From: Domibacillus tundrae
GTDB taxonomy: Bacteria; Bacillota; Bacilli; Bacillales; Domibacillaceae
Direction: 5' to 3'
Assembly (NCBI RefSeq): GCF_000970675.1
Contig: NZ_LAJA01000004.1
Span: 1 to 64,000 of the forward strand
Length of the DNA stretch: 64,000 nucleotides
The first letter of the stretch is position 1; every line of letters starts with the position of its first letter. The notes beneath the pieces were generated by a model. It did not search any database. It was not told where the DNA came from and saw only the letters and a list, made by a program, of their open reading frames with translations. Positions 56,365 to 64,000 of the stretch are shown in pieces. The translations under genes and the position numbers were made by a program.

Positions 56365-56854
56365 GACGGGCGAAATCGTAAAAGTCGGTATTGCCGATCT
56401 GAATGTTGTAAAGCCGCCTGACATGATTAGAACGTCAGGACTCGGCTCTTGTGTGGGTGTTGTTCTGTACGATGAATCGATTCAGATTGCCGGCATGGTG
56501 CATGTTATGCTTCCGGATTCAAGCCTTGCCAAAGCGGATATAAAAAATAAAGCGAAATTTGCGGATACCGGTATTCAGGCGCTCATTAAGGAACTGGAAA
56601 AACGCGGCACGCGATCGGTCCGCTTAAAAGCAAAAATAGCCGGTGGTGCTCAAATGTTTCAATTTAAATCCGGGACTGATTTAATGAAAATAGGTCCCCG
56701 AAATGTAGCCGCTGTCAAAGAGCAGCTTCAAGCGGCGCGTATCCCGATTCTTTCGGAAGATACCGGCGGCAGCAGCGGTCGGACAATTGAATTTAACCCC
56801 TCCACTTCTCTGCTTCATATTCGAACTGTGGATAAAGGTGAACAAACGATTTAA
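56354..56854 (+). CDS. cheD: Chemoreceptor glutamine deamidase CheD
   Basis: Deamidates receptor glutamines and activates CheC, 166 aa, the same length as B. subtilis CheD. The catalytic Cys33 is in LGSCVGV and His50 in MVHVMLPDS; AKIAGGAQMF and SEDTGGSSGRTIEF are family motifs. The ATG at 56354 has TTGGAG six to seven bases upstream; the TTG at 56342 lies within it. It is the last gene before a strong terminator. Confidence 0.96.
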   Translation: MVNKTGEIVKVGIADLNVVKPPDMIRTSGLGSCVGVVLYDESIQIAGMVHVMLPDSSLAKADIKNKAKFADTGIQALIKELEKRGTRSVRLKAKIAGGAQMFQFKSGTDLMKIGPRNVAAVKEQLQAARIPILSEDTGGSSGRTIEFNPSTSLLHIRTVDKGEQTI

Positions 56855-56858
56855 TTAC

Positions 56859-56887
56859 AGCAGCGGCAAGCATTCCGCTGCTTTTTT
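56859..56887 (+). terminator. Terminator between cheD and sigD
   Basis: A perfect 8-bp GC-rich stem (AGCAGCGG at 56859-56866 with CCGCTGCT at 56875-56882, 8-base loop) runs into T6. It starts four bases after the cheD stop, and should end most fla/che transcripts before sigD. Confidence 0.9.
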
Positions 56888-56897
56888 GTGTATATTG

Positions 56898-56926
56898 TTG
56901 GCAAGAAGGAGACTTTTCTTTAAAAT
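56898..56926 (+). promoter_or_regulatory. SigA-type promoter for sigD
   Basis: TTGGCA (56898-56903), a 17-bp spacer and TAAAAT (56921-56926) lie between the terminator and sigD, giving a leader of about 47 bases with GGGAGGAGAG as the ribosome site. No SigD-type GCCGATAT is seen here. Confidence 0.7.
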
Positions 56927-56979
56927 AAAAGAAAGACTTGCAACGTGCTGTCATTTATTACGCTGGGAGGAGAGATTAG

Positions 56980-57741
56980 ATGGCCAAACAAATGCCCCAG
57001 GATGAGCAGAAATTATGGGAGAGGTGGAAAGAAGAGCAGCATCCGGACGATGGGGATGTCCTCGTTGCCCGTTATATGCCGCTCGTTACGTTTCATTGCC
57101 GGCGTATTGGCGCTGCTCTCCCGAAAACAGTGAGCAGAGAAGAAGTGGCGAGCTATGGAATGACAGGTCTTTACGACGCCCTTCTGAAATTTGAGCCGTC
57201 GCGGGATTTAAAGTTTGACACATATGCCTCCTTTCGCATTCGAGGAGCCATTTTAGATGGACTTCGAAAAGAGGACTGGCTCCCAAGAGCAGCAAGGGAA
57301 AAATCGAAAAAAATTGAAGCTGCTTCTTCAAAGCTGGAGCAGAAATATTTACGGGCTGTTACACCCGATGAAGTAGCGGAAGAACTTGGGCTTTCTGTCG
57401 AGGACGTGCAAGACACGATGGCAGAACATTTTTTCGCTCATATACTATCAATGGATGAGCAGCTTCAAGACCAGGATCAACCGGAAGGAGCCGGCTTTGT
57501 CTTAAAAGATCAGCTGACGAAAACGCCGGAGGAAGAAGTAGTAAAACAAGAACAAATTGAGGAATTGTCAGCTCAAATTAAGAAGTTGACAGAGAAAGAA
57601 CAGCTTGTTATTGATCTTTTTTATAAAGAAGAGCTCACGTTAACTGAGATTGGTGAAGTACTGAACCTTTCCACATCACGTATTTCTCAAATTCATTCAA
57701 AAGCACTTTTTAAACTAAAGCAGCAGCTGCTGAAAAATTAG
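56980..57741 (+). CDS. sigD: Flagellar sigma factor SigD
   Basis: Sigma-28 family factor for late flagellar, chemotaxis and autolysin genes, 253 aa. Region 2 (about 45-100, YDALLKFEPSRDLKFDTYASFRIRGAILDGLRKEDWLPR), region 3 (TPDEVAEELGLSVEDVQ) and region 4 helix-turn-helix (LTLTEIGEVLNLSTSRISQIHSKALFKLK) are intact. The ATG at 56980 has GGGAGGAGAG upstream. In B. subtilis it is at the distal end of one long fla/che transcript; here a terminator and promoter separate it. Confidence 0.97.
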   Translation: MAKQMPQDEQKLWERWKEEQHPDDGDVLVARYMPLVTFHCRRIGAALPKTVSREEVASYGMTGLYDALLKFEPSRDLKFDTYASFRIRGAILDGLRKEDWLPRAAREKSKKIEAASSKLEQKYLRAVTPDEVAEELGLSVEDVQDTMAEHFFAHILSMDEQLQDQDQPEGAGFVLKDQLTKTPEEEVVKQEQIEELSAQIKKLTEKEQLVIDLFYKEELTLTEIGEVLNLSTSRISQIHSKALFKLKQQLLKN

Positions 57742-57853
57742 CCAGTCTAACCCTGAAAAGCAGCAAGGGGAACAGCAACAGCGAAAAAAGAAACAGCAAA
57801 AGAAGGCGTATGCGCATCCATATAAGGGGCAGCAAATCAACTTCAGCGGATGA
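57734..57853 (+). pseudogene. Orphan open frame between sigD and swrB, probable gene remnant
   Basis: After the sigD stop, a frame in +1 relative to sigD stays open from 57734 to the TGA at 57851 and reads like real protein: SQSNPEKQQGEQQQRKKKQ, then KKAYAHPYKGQQINFSG. There is no ATG, GTG or TTG in it; an ATT at 57737 is the only near-start. It is in the same frame as swrB, separated by the TGA. It looks like the 3' end of a small gene that has lost its 5' part, or a C-terminal extension reached by frameshifting at the sigD stop. No family is firmly recognised. Confidence 0.45.
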
Positions 57854-57862
57854 GAGGGACGT

Positions 57863-58342
57863 ATGACAACATTTTTAATCACGATTTCTTTTTTAATTCA
57901 TGCGATGAGTTTATTCGCCTTGATCATCCTTTTTCAGCGGCAGAACAAGCTGCATAATTCAGAGAAAAAAATGAAGCAGACCGCAGTGGAAATGGAAGAG
58001 ATGATGACGGCTTTTTTAATGGAAATAAAAGAAGAAAATGAACAGTTCATTGCCCAGTTAACAAAAGAAGCACCGATAAAAAAAGTAAAACCGCCTGTCG
58101 AGATTGAACATGAAGACAAGCTTTTACCACCACTTACATCGCGAAAAGCAGCAGCAAAAGCATATGCTGGGGCGAAATCTGCTAAAGAAGAAACAGAACT
58201 ACAGGCAGATATGCCGCTTGCACTGCAAATGGGTGAAATGAAAAAACAAGGAATGACAGACGAAGAAATAGCAAAAGCGCTGCATGTCGGCATGACGGAA
58301 GTAAAGCTTGCGCTTAAATTTAACAAAATTGAACAAAAATAG
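57863..58342 (+). CDS. swrB: Swarming motility protein SwrB
   Basis: Membrane-anchored activator of flagellar basal body completion in B. subtilis (SwrB/YlxL), 159 aa. It has an N-terminal membrane segment (about 3-24), a helical charged region (about 28-70), a Lys/Pro linker, and a C-terminal helix-turn-helix-like part (MKKQGMTDEEIAKALHVGMTEVKLALKF). The ATG at 57863 follows GAGAGGGAC. No terminator separates it from rpsB. Confidence 0.88.
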   Translation: MTTFLITISFLIHAMSLFALIILFQRQNKLHNSEKKMKQTAVEMEEMMTAFLMEIKEENEQFIAQLTKEAPIKKVKPPVEIEHEDKLLPPLTSRKAAAKAYAGAKSAKEETELQADMPLALQMGEMKKQGMTDEEIAKALHVGMTEVKLALKFNKIEQK

Positions 58343-58371
58343 TTGCGGGGCAATAGTGAATATGATATAGT
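58343..58371 (+). promoter_or_regulatory. Probable promoter for rpsB
   Basis: TTGCGG (58343-58348), a 17-bp spacer and TATAGT (58366-58371) start directly after the swrB stop. The -35 is weak, but ribosomal protein genes need their own strong transcription. Confidence 0.5.
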
Positions 58372-58377
58372 AACTAA

Positions 58378-58487
58378 CGGTGTTAATACACACGCCTTTT
58401 GATTCGCCAACTGGTGCCGTTCTTGACGGAAGCTGGCTGAAAACGAGAAAGGCGGAGGAAATTTAACCAAACAGGAGGAAACAACAC
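58378..58487 (+). promoter_or_regulatory. rpsB 5' leader with nested hairpin
   Basis: An approximately 110-base leader contains a nested inverted repeat: outer GCCA (58406-58409) with TGGC (58434-58437), inner CCGT (58417-58420) with ACGG (58426-58429). The ribosome site ACAGGAGGAA follows. It may be an S2-type autoregulatory leader; I cannot match it to a known class. Confidence 0.4.
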
Positions 58488-59240
58488 ATGTCAGTAATTT
58501 CAATGAAGCAATTGCTTGAAGCAGGCGTTCACTTCGGTCACCAGACTCGCCGTTGGAACCCAAAAATGAAGAAGTACATTTTCCAGGAGCGTAACGGGAT
58601 CTACATCATTGATCTTCAAAAAACAGTTCGCAAAGTGGAAGAAGCGTACAAATTTGTAAGAGAAGTTGCCGGTGACGGTGGTAAAGTATTGTTCGTGGGA
58701 ACAAAAAAACAGGCACAAGATTCTGTGAAAGAAGAAGCAGAACGTTCAGGTCAATACTACGTAAACCAACGCTGGTTGGGTGGTACACTTACAAACTTCT
58801 CTACAATCCAAAAACGTGTACAACGTTTGAAAAACATTGAAAAAATGCAAGAAGACGGTACATTCGATGTGCTTCCAAAGAAAGAAGTTGTTCAGCTTAA
58901 AAAAGAGCATGAGCGTCTTGTGAAATTCCTTGGCGGTATTCGTGATATGAAAGGTCTTCCGGATGCGCTTTTCATCATCGATCCACGCAAAGAGCGTATC
59001 GCTGTTGCAGAAGCACGTAAATTAAACATCCCGATCGTTGGAATTGTTGATACAAACTGTGATCCGGATGAAATCGACTACGTGATTCCAGCGAATGATG
59101 ATGCAATCCGTGCGGTTAAACTTCTAACAGGTAAAATGGCTGATGCTGTTCTTGAAGCGAAACAAGGCGAAGAACTTGCTGAAGAAGCTGCTCAAGAAGA
59201 AGTGCAACAAGCTGAAACTGCAGAAGCTGCAGCTGAGTAA
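58488..59240 (+). CDS. rpsB: 30S ribosomal protein S2
   Basis: Late-assembling 30S protein, 250 aa. Starts [32 protein letters not shown]; coiled-coil insertion at about 100-150; [52 protein letters not shown] is the signature. The C-terminal tail is acidic and Ala/Gln rich. Followed by a strong terminator before tsf. Confidence 0.98.
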   Translation: MSVISMKQLLEAGVHFGHQTRRWNPKMKKYIFQERNGIYIIDLQKTVRKVEEAYKFVREVAGDGGKVLFVGTKKQAQDSVKEEAERSGQYYVNQRWLGGTLTNFSTIQKRVQRLKNIEKMQEDGTFDVLPKKEVVQLKKEHERLVKFLGGIRDMKGLPDALFIIDPRKERIAVAEARKLNIPIVGIVDTNCDPDEIDYVIPANDDAIRAVKLLTGKMADAVLEAKQGEELAEEAAQEEVQQAETAEAAAE

Positions 59241-59250
59241 TCAAACAGAT

Positions 59251-59287
59251 AAAGGTGATAAGAGGGATACCCTTATCACCTTTTTTT
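59251..59287 (+). terminator. Terminator after rpsB
   Basis: A perfect 12-bp stem (AAAGGTGATAAG at 59251-59262 with CTTATCACCTTT at 59272-59283) and T7. In many bacteria rpsB and tsf are co-transcribed, so this probably sets their ratio by partial readthrough; I see no clear promoter in the 59 bases before tsf. Confidence 0.9.
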
Positions 59288-59346
59288 AAAGAAATTAAAG
59301 ATGAACCCGCAAAAAGCGGCCTTACATATTCAAAGGAGGAACAAAA

Positions 59347-60228
59347 ATGGCTATTACTGCACAAATGGTAAAAGAACTTCGTGAGAAAACAGGCGCAGGC
59401 ATGATGGACTGCAAAAAAGCACTTGTTGAAACAGACGGTAATTTGGATCAAGCGATTGATTACCTTCGTGAAAAAGGAATTGCAAAAGCGGCGAAAAAAT
59501 CGGATCGTATTGCAGCAGAAGGTACAACATATATTACAAGCGAAGGCAACACAGCTGTTCTTCTTGAAGTAAACGCGGAAACAGATTTCGTAGCGAAAAA
59601 CGAAAACTTCCAAGTGCTTGTAAAAGAAATTGCAGCACACCTTCTTGCTAACAAGCCGGCTTCTGTAGAAGAAGCGCTTGAGCAAACAATGGAAAACGGC
59701 AAAACAGTTGACACTTATATTAGTGAAGCCATTTCAAAAATCGGGGAAAAGCTCACGCTTCGCCGCTTTGAAATTCGCACAAAAGGCGAAAACGCTGCTT
59801 TTGGTGAATACCTTCACATGGGCGGACGCATTGGCGTTTTAGCCGTTGTTGAAGGCACAACAGATGCTGCTGCAGCGAAAGACGTTGCGATGCATGCTGC
59901 TGCACTAAATCCGAAATATGTTTCACGCGATCAAGTTTCTGCAGAAGAAGTAGAGCGTGAACGCAAAGTATTAACAGAACAAGCATTAAACGAAGGAAAA
60001 CCTGAAAAAATCGTTGCGAAAATGGTTGAAGGCCGTCTTGGCAAATTCTTTGAAGAAGTATGTATTTTGGATCAAGGCTTTGTTAAAGATCCGGATCAAA
60101 AAGTGGGTCAATTCCTTGAATCTAAAGGTGCGACATTGACTGAATTCATTCGCTATGAAGTTGGCGAAGGTTTAGAGAAACGTCAAGAAAACTTTGCTGA
60201 AGAAGTTATGAACCAAGTGAAAAAATAA
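59347..60228 (+). CDS. tsf: Elongation factor Ts
   Basis: Guanine nucleotide exchange factor for EF-Tu, 293 aa. The N-terminal UBA-like domain has [38 protein letters not shown]; core motif [13 protein letters not shown] (about 77-89) contacts EF-Tu. The ribosome site is CAAAGGAGGAAC. It is followed by an 11-bp hairpin before pyrH. Confidence 0.98.
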   Translation: MAITAQMVKELREKTGAGMMDCKKALVETDGNLDQAIDYLREKGIAKAAKKSDRIAAEGTTYITSEGNTAVLLEVNAETDFVAKNENFQVLVKEIAAHLLANKPASVEEALEQTMENGKTVDTYISEAISKIGEKLTLRRFEIRTKGENAAFGEYLHMGGRIGVLAVVEGTTDAAAAKDVAMHAAALNPKYVSRDQVSAEEVERERKVLTEQALNEGKPEKIVAKMVEGRLGKFFEEVCILDQGFVKDPDQKVGQFLESKGATLTEFIRYEVGEGLEKRQENFAEEVMNQVKK

Positions 60229-60264
60229 TGATTCCGTATCCGCCAGCCGGAAAGGAATAAGTGG

Positions 60265-60292
60265 AATCCCTTACCGCTTTTGGTGAGGGATT
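60265..60292 (+). terminator. Hairpin between tsf and pyrH
   Basis: An 11-bp stem (AATCCCTTACC at 60265-60275 with GGTGAGGGATT at 60282-60292, one T-G pair, 6-base loop) is followed only by TTCATG. The lack of a real T tract makes it a weak terminator, attenuator or processing site. Confidence 0.5.
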
Positions 60293-60319
60293 TCATGTAC
60301 ATTACAGATGGAGGTCTAT

Positions 60320-61042
60320 ATGAGCCAGCCCAAGTATAAACGCGTTGTATTAAAATTAAGTGGTGAAGCATTAGCAGGTGAGGCAGGGTTTGGAATTAAT
60401 CCAACTGTCATTCAATCTGTTGCTGAACAAGTAAAAGAAGTAAGCGAACTGGGTGTTGAAGTAGCAGTTGTTGTTGGCGGCGGCAACATTTGGCGCGGCA
60501 AAATCGGCAGTGAAATGGGCATGGACCGGGCAACAGCGGATTATATGGGCATGCTGGCAACCGTTATGAACTCGATGGCCCTGCAAGACAGCTTAGAGCA
60601 GCTGGGCATTGAAACCCGTGTACAGACATCCATTGAAATGCGCCAAATTGCAGAGCCGTACATTCGCCGGCGCGCGATTCGTCATTTGGAAAAAGGGCGT
60701 GTGGTCATTTTTGCTGCAGGTACAGGAAATCCTTACTTCTCGACTGATACAACAGCCGCATTACGCGCTGCTGAAATTGAAGCAGAAGTGATTTTAATGG
60801 CAAAAAACAATGTGGATGGCGTCTATAGTGCAGATCCAAAAATAGACAAAAATGCTGTGAAATACACAGAACTGTCTTACCTGGATGTTATTAAAGAGGG
60901 GCTTGCAGTGATGGACTCTACAGCTTCTTCCTTATGTATGGATAACGATATTCCGTTAGTTGTGTTTTCTGTTATGCAAAAAGGCAATATTAAACGTGTA
61001 GTATTAGGTGAAAATATTGGAACAACGGTAAGGGGGAAATAA
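60320..61042 (+). CDS. pyrH: UMP kinase
   Basis: Phosphorylates UMP to UDP, allosterically controlled by GTP and UTP, 240 aa. Amino acid kinase fold with [44 protein letters not shown] and [18 protein letters not shown]. The ATG at 60320 follows GGAGGTC; the ATG at 60308 precedes that site. One base separates its stop codon from frr. Confidence 0.97.
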   Translation: MSQPKYKRVVLKLSGEALAGEAGFGINPTVIQSVAEQVKEVSELGVEVAVVVGGGNIWRGKIGSEMGMDRATADYMGMLATVMNSMALQDSLEQLGIETRVQTSIEMRQIAEPYIRRRAIRHLEKGRVVIFAAGTGNPYFSTDTTAALRAAEIEAEVILMAKNNVDGVYSADPKIDKNAVKYTELSYLDVIKEGLAVMDSTASSLCMDNDIPLVVFSVMQKGNIKRVVLGENIGTTVRGK

Positions 61043-61043
61043 G

Positions 61044-61601
61044 GTGTCTCAAGAAATTATGAACCAGTCCAAAGAAAAAATGCAAAAAGCCATTGGAGCG
61101 TTTAACCGTGAGCTTGCTTCTATCCGTGCCGGGCGGGCTAGTGCGAATGTGTTAGACCGGATTACGATTGATTATTACGGAGCGCCTACACCGGTCAATC
61201 AACTTGCTTCTATTAATATTCCGGAAGCACGATTGCTCACTATTACCCCATACGATAAATCGTCTATGGGAGATATCGAAAAAGCGCTTATGAAATCGGA
61301 TCTTGGCTTAACGCCATCAAATGATGGTTCTATCATCCGTTTGAATTTCCCTGCTTTAACAGAAGAGCGCCGGAAAGAGCTGGCGAAACTCGTGAAAAAA
61401 GAAGCTGAAGAGGCAAAAGTGGCGATTCGCAACATTCGTCGCGATGCAAATGACGACTTGAAAAAAAGCGAAAAAAACGGCGATCTGACTGAAGATGATC
61501 TTCGCGGCTATACAGAAGATGTTCAAAAGCAGACGGACGATTATATCCGCAAAGTGGACGAGATTGCCAAAGAAAAAGAACAAGAGATCATGGAAGTGTA
61601 A
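61044..61601 (+). CDS. frr: Ribosome recycling factor
   Basis: Splits post-termination ribosomes with EF-G, 185 aa. Three-helix bundle and small beta domain: [37 protein letters not shown] and [38 protein letters not shown]. The start is GTG (61044) with AAGGGGGAAA upstream; N-terminus [16 protein letters not shown] matches B. subtilis. Confidence 0.97.
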   Translation: MSQEIMNQSKEKMQKAIGAFNRELASIRAGRASANVLDRITIDYYGAPTPVNQLASINIPEARLLTITPYDKSSMGDIEKALMKSDLGLTPSNDGSIIRLNFPALTEERRKELAKLVKKEAEEAKVAIRNIRRDANDDLKKSEKNGDLTEDDLRGYTEDVQKQTDDYIRKVDEIAKEKEQEIMEV

Positions 61602-61606
61602 AAAGC

Positions 61607-61640
61607 AAACCCTCTTGCTGGCAGGAGGGTTTCTTTTTTT
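61607..61640 (+). terminator. Terminator after frr
   Basis: AAACCCTC (61607-61614) pairs with GAGGGTTT (61625-61632) with further pairing inside; T7 follows at 61634-61640. Confidence 0.88.
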
Positions 61641-61678
61641 GGATTTTATTGCTCCACTTACTACGAAATCGGTATGTA

Positions 61679-61687
61679 TGGTAAAAT
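61679..61687 (+). promoter_or_regulatory. Putative extended -10 promoter for uppS
   Basis: TGGTAAAAT (61679-61687) is an extended -10 (TGn plus TAAAAT); TTACTA at 61658-61663 is a weak -35 at 18 bp. It lies after the frr terminator and 32 bases before uppS. Confidence 0.5.
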
Positions 61688-61718
61688 AGGTTGGAAGAAG
61701 CGATATGGGGGATTTTGT

Positions 61719-62480
61719 ATGGCACATAAACAGTGGTTCTGGCAATCAAAAAATACAGAAGATGTTGTGATTTCTGAAGAAGGTATCCCTGTACATATTG
61801 CCATCATTATGGACGGAAACGGCCGCTGGGCAAAAAAAAGAGCCTTGCCCCGTATTGCCGGCCATAACGAGGGAATGAAAACCGTTCGAGAAATTACGAG
61901 ATCCGCAAATCGGCTCGGCGTCAATGTGCTGACGCTTTATGCATTTTCTACAGAAAATTGGAAACGGCCTAAGCTGGAAGTTGATTTCTTAATGAAGTTA
62001 CCAGAAGAATTTCTTTCTACGTTCTTACCTGAATTGATAGAAGAAAATGTTCGGGTGGAAATGATTGGTGATATAGAGCAGCTGCCTGAACATACAAAAA
62101 AAGCTGTTCAAAATGCGATGAATCGAACAGCTGGAAACGACGGACTTATTCTTAATTTCGCATTAAATTATGGCAGCCGCACCGAACTTGTCCAGGCTGT
62201 AAATTCGATCATCCAAGATGTAAGGGCAGGAACATTATCTGAGCAGGAGGTAACGGATGCAACCATTTCCCGTTATTTAATGACCAGCCATTTGCCGGAA
62301 CCGGATCTGTTGATTCGGACGAGTGGAGAGCACCGGTTAAGCAATTTTATGTTATGGCAGCTAGCTTATACTGAATTTTTCTTTACGGACGTTCTATGGC
62401 CAGATTTTTCTGAAAAACATTTGCTTGAAGCAATTGCTTCTTATCAAAAGAGATCAAGGCGGTTTGGCGGTTTGTCGTAA
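61719..62480 (+). CDS. uppS: Undecaprenyl diphosphate synthase
   Basis: cis-Prenyltransferase making the C55 lipid carrier for peptidoglycan and teichoic acids, 253 aa. The signature IIMDGNGRWAKKRALPRIAGHNEG contains catalytic Asp32; YAFSTENWKRP and DLLIRTSGEHRLSNFMLWQLAYTEFFF follow. The ATG at 61719 is about seven bases after GGGGGA; the ATG at 61674 lies in the promoter region. Confidence 0.96.
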   Translation: MAHKQWFWQSKNTEDVVISEEGIPVHIAIIMDGNGRWAKKRALPRIAGHNEGMKTVREITRSANRLGVNVLTLYAFSTENWKRPKLEVDFLMKLPEEFLSTFLPELIEENVRVEMIGDIEQLPEHTKKAVQNAMNRTAGNDGLILNFALNYGSRTELVQAVNSIIQDVRAGTLSEQEVTDATISRYLMTSHLPEPDLLIRTSGEHRLSNFMLWQLAYTEFFFTDVLWPDFSEKHLLEAIASYQKRSRRFGGLS

Positions 62481-62504
62481 TGGAATGGTGGAGGATTAAT
62501 TGAA

Positions 62505-63293
62505 ATGAAACAACGAATCGTTACAGGAATTATTGCGGCTGCCGCATTTTTGCCAATTGTGCTGCTTGGTGGTCTGCCATTTATTCTTCTTATTTATATA
62601 ATGACCACGGCTGCGGTGATGGAAGCATTAAAAATGAAAAAAATCCCTGTTTTTTCAATGCCGGGTTTTTTATCAATACTGCTTTGTTTTATTATGCTCA
62701 TACCTCAGAGCGGGGCAGAGGTATGGTCCTTTTTAGGGCTGGGAAAATTGGAATACCTTGTTTTATTTGTTTTATTCTTTCTTGTGAATACGGTCATTAC
62801 AAAAAATCATTTTACGTTTGAAGACGCAGGTTATTGTGTCCTGCTGCCGTTATACATTGGCTTTGGCTTCTCTTATTTGATCGAAACGAGAGAAGCGGGC
62901 ATCGCGTTTGTGTTTTTTGCCCTGCTTATTACGTGGGCATCAGACTCAGGTGCTTATTTCATTGGCCGTTCATTTGGAAAACGAAAGCTTTGGCCGGATA
63001 TCAGCCCAAATAAAACGGTAGCCGGATTTTACGGCGGGATTGCTTCGGCTGTCCTTGTCGCTGCTGTTTTTTTATTCATCCTTGACTTTAATGCACCGGC
63101 TGTATGGGTACTCGTTGCTGCCGCGATTCTTTCTGTAGCCGGGCAAATTGGCGATTTAGCTGAATCGGCATTGAAGCGTCATTGTAACGTAAAAGACTCT
63201 GGTAAACTGCTGCCCGGGCACGGAGGCGTTTTAGATCGGACAGACAGCTGGCTCTTCGTATTTCCATTGTTACATATGCTTCAATTATTGTAG
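62505..63293 (+). CDS. cdsA: Phosphatidate cytidylyltransferase CdsA
   Basis: Makes CDP-diacylglycerol, the precursor of phosphatidylglycerol and related lipids, at the membrane. At 262 aa it has about eight hydrophobic segments and the conserved ITWASDSGAYFIGRSFGKRKLWPDISPNKTVAGFYGG and C-terminal KDSGKLLPGHGGVLDRTDS signature. The start has GGTGGAGG about ten bases upstream. It ends 12 bases before dxr. Confidence 0.96.
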   Translation: MKQRIVTGIIAAAAFLPIVLLGGLPFILLIYIMTTAAVMEALKMKKIPVFSMPGFLSILLCFIMLIPQSGAEVWSFLGLGKLEYLVLFVLFFLVNTVITKNHFTFEDAGYCVLLPLYIGFGFSYLIETREAGIAFVFFALLITWASDSGAYFIGRSFGKRKLWPDISPNKTVAGFYGGIASAVLVAAVFLFILDFNAPAVWVLVAAAILSVAGQIGDLAESALKRHCNVKDSGKLLPGHGGVLDRTDSWLFVFPLLHMLQLL

Positions 63294-63305
63294 GAGGATG
63301 ATGTA

Positions 63306-64000
63306 TTGAAAACGATAAGTTTATTAGGGGCGACCGGGTCTATCGGAATGCAGACACTTGACATTATCCGTCAGCATCCGGATTCGTTTCGATTATCGGC
63401 TTTTTCCGCAGGACGGAATGAACTCGTTGCGGAAAAGACGATTCGTGAATTTAATCCTGCACTTGTGTCGGTTTTGGAGAAAGATGCAGCGGATCGTCTA
63501 CAATCGAATTTCCCGCATGTAAAGGTTCTGTATGGAAAGGAAGGGCTCGAAGCGGTGGCTGTTCATGCAGAGGCGGATACACTCGTCAATGCAGTGATTG
63601 GCAGTGTCGGACTTGAGCCGACGTTAAAAGCGATTGAAGCAGGGAAAAATATCGCCATTGCAAATAAAGAAACACTCGTGACAGCCGGTCATATTGTCAC
63701 AGCGGCTGCAAAAAGAGCTGGAGTTCATTTATTGCCGGTGGACAGTGAACATTCGGCTATTTTCCAAAGCCTGCAAGGTGAACAGGAAAAAAACATAAGC
63801 CGCCTCATTTTAACAGCCTCAGGTGGAAGCTTCCGCGATAAAAAACGGGAAGAATTGAAACAGGTGACAGTAGAAGAAACATTAAATCATCCAAACTGGT
63901 CAATGGGCGCGAAAATTACAGTTGATTCTGCTACAATGATGAATAAGGGGCTTGAAGTGATTGAAGCACATTGGCTGTTTAACTTGCCATATGAGCGGAT
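63306..64000 (+). CDS. dxr: 1-deoxy-D-xylulose 5-phosphate reductoisomerase (partial, 3' end outside window)
   Basis: NADPH enzyme of the MEP isoprenoid pathway. The first 231 codons are present: NADPH-binding [14 protein letters not shown] (6-19), [28 protein letters not shown] and [18 protein letters not shown]. The start is TTG (63306), as [14 protein letters not shown], with TAGGAGGATG upstream; the ATG at 63301 reads a stop two codons later. It lies in a uppS-cdsA-dxr isoprenoid and lipid unit. Confidence 0.95.
   Translation, partial: MKTISLLGATGSIGMQTLDIIRQHPDSFRLSAFSAGRNELVAEKTIREFNPALVSVLEKDAADRLQSNFPHVKVLYGKEGLEAVAVHAEADTLVNAVIGSVGLEPTLKAIEAGKNIAIANKETLVTAGHIVTAAAKRAGVHLLPVDSEHSAIFQSLQGEQEKNISRLILTASGGSFRDKKREELKQVTVEETLNHPNWSMGAKITVDSATMMNKGLEVIEAHWLFNLPYER

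Overview
The window is a contiguous piece of chromosome from a motile, low-to-moderate GC Gram-positive rod of the Bacillaceae type. Gene order and protein sequence follow the Bacillus subtilis recG-to-dxr segment very closely, with strong AGGAGG-type ribosome sites, CodY, FapR, the CheC/CheD/FliY chemotaxis branch, SwrB and SwrD. Every gene I can support lies on the + strand. I see no prophage, insertion sequence, CRISPR array, rRNA, tRNA or defence island. I cannot name the genus from the sequence alone.

Layout. (1) 1-153: two and a third tandem 67-bp non-coding repeats. (2) 175-11343: recG, then the lipid-synthesis regulon fapR-plsX-fabD-fabG behind a promoter carrying a FapR-type operator, acpP, and rnc-smc-ftsY. 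(3) 11364-20111: ylxM-ffh, rpsP-ylqD-rimM-trmD, rplS with a structured leader, lepB, rbgA, rnhB and the FliK/FlhB-like pair ylqG-ylqH. The khpA (ylqC) gene expected after rpsP is absent. (4) 20179-30780: sucCD, dprA, topA, trmFO, xerC-hslV-hslU-codY. (5) 31022-56854: the fla/che operon from flgB to cheD: rod and basal body genes, export apparatus, hook genes, switch proteins and chemotaxis enzymes, tightly packed with many short overlaps. (6) 56898-58342: sigD and swrB, separated from cheD by a strong terminator and apparently preceded by their own SigA-type promoter. A short orphan reading frame, probably a gene remnant, lies between sigD and swrB. (7) 58488-64000: rpsB, tsf, pyrH, frr, uppS, cdsA and the 5' part of dxr, which runs off the window.

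How the genes work together. Regions 2-4 and 7 are growth housekeeping: membrane lipid supply, chromosome segregation, SRP targeting, ribosome maturation, the TCA cycle, and nucleotide and isoprenoid precursors. CodY and FapR tie this to nutrient state. Regions 5 and 6 build and steer the flagellum.

The window is mainly a conserved housekeeping and motility region, and I do not see a wholly new multi-gene system. The observations most worth following are regulatory: (a) a hairpin between the Shine-Dalgarno sequence and the start codon of swrD that would restore normal spacing when folded; (b) the 67-bp repeats, whose hairpin loops show CsrA-like AGGA/AGGGA motifs; (c) the uncoupling of sigD from the fla/che operon; (d) the orphan frame between sigD and swrB; (e) the missing khpA.
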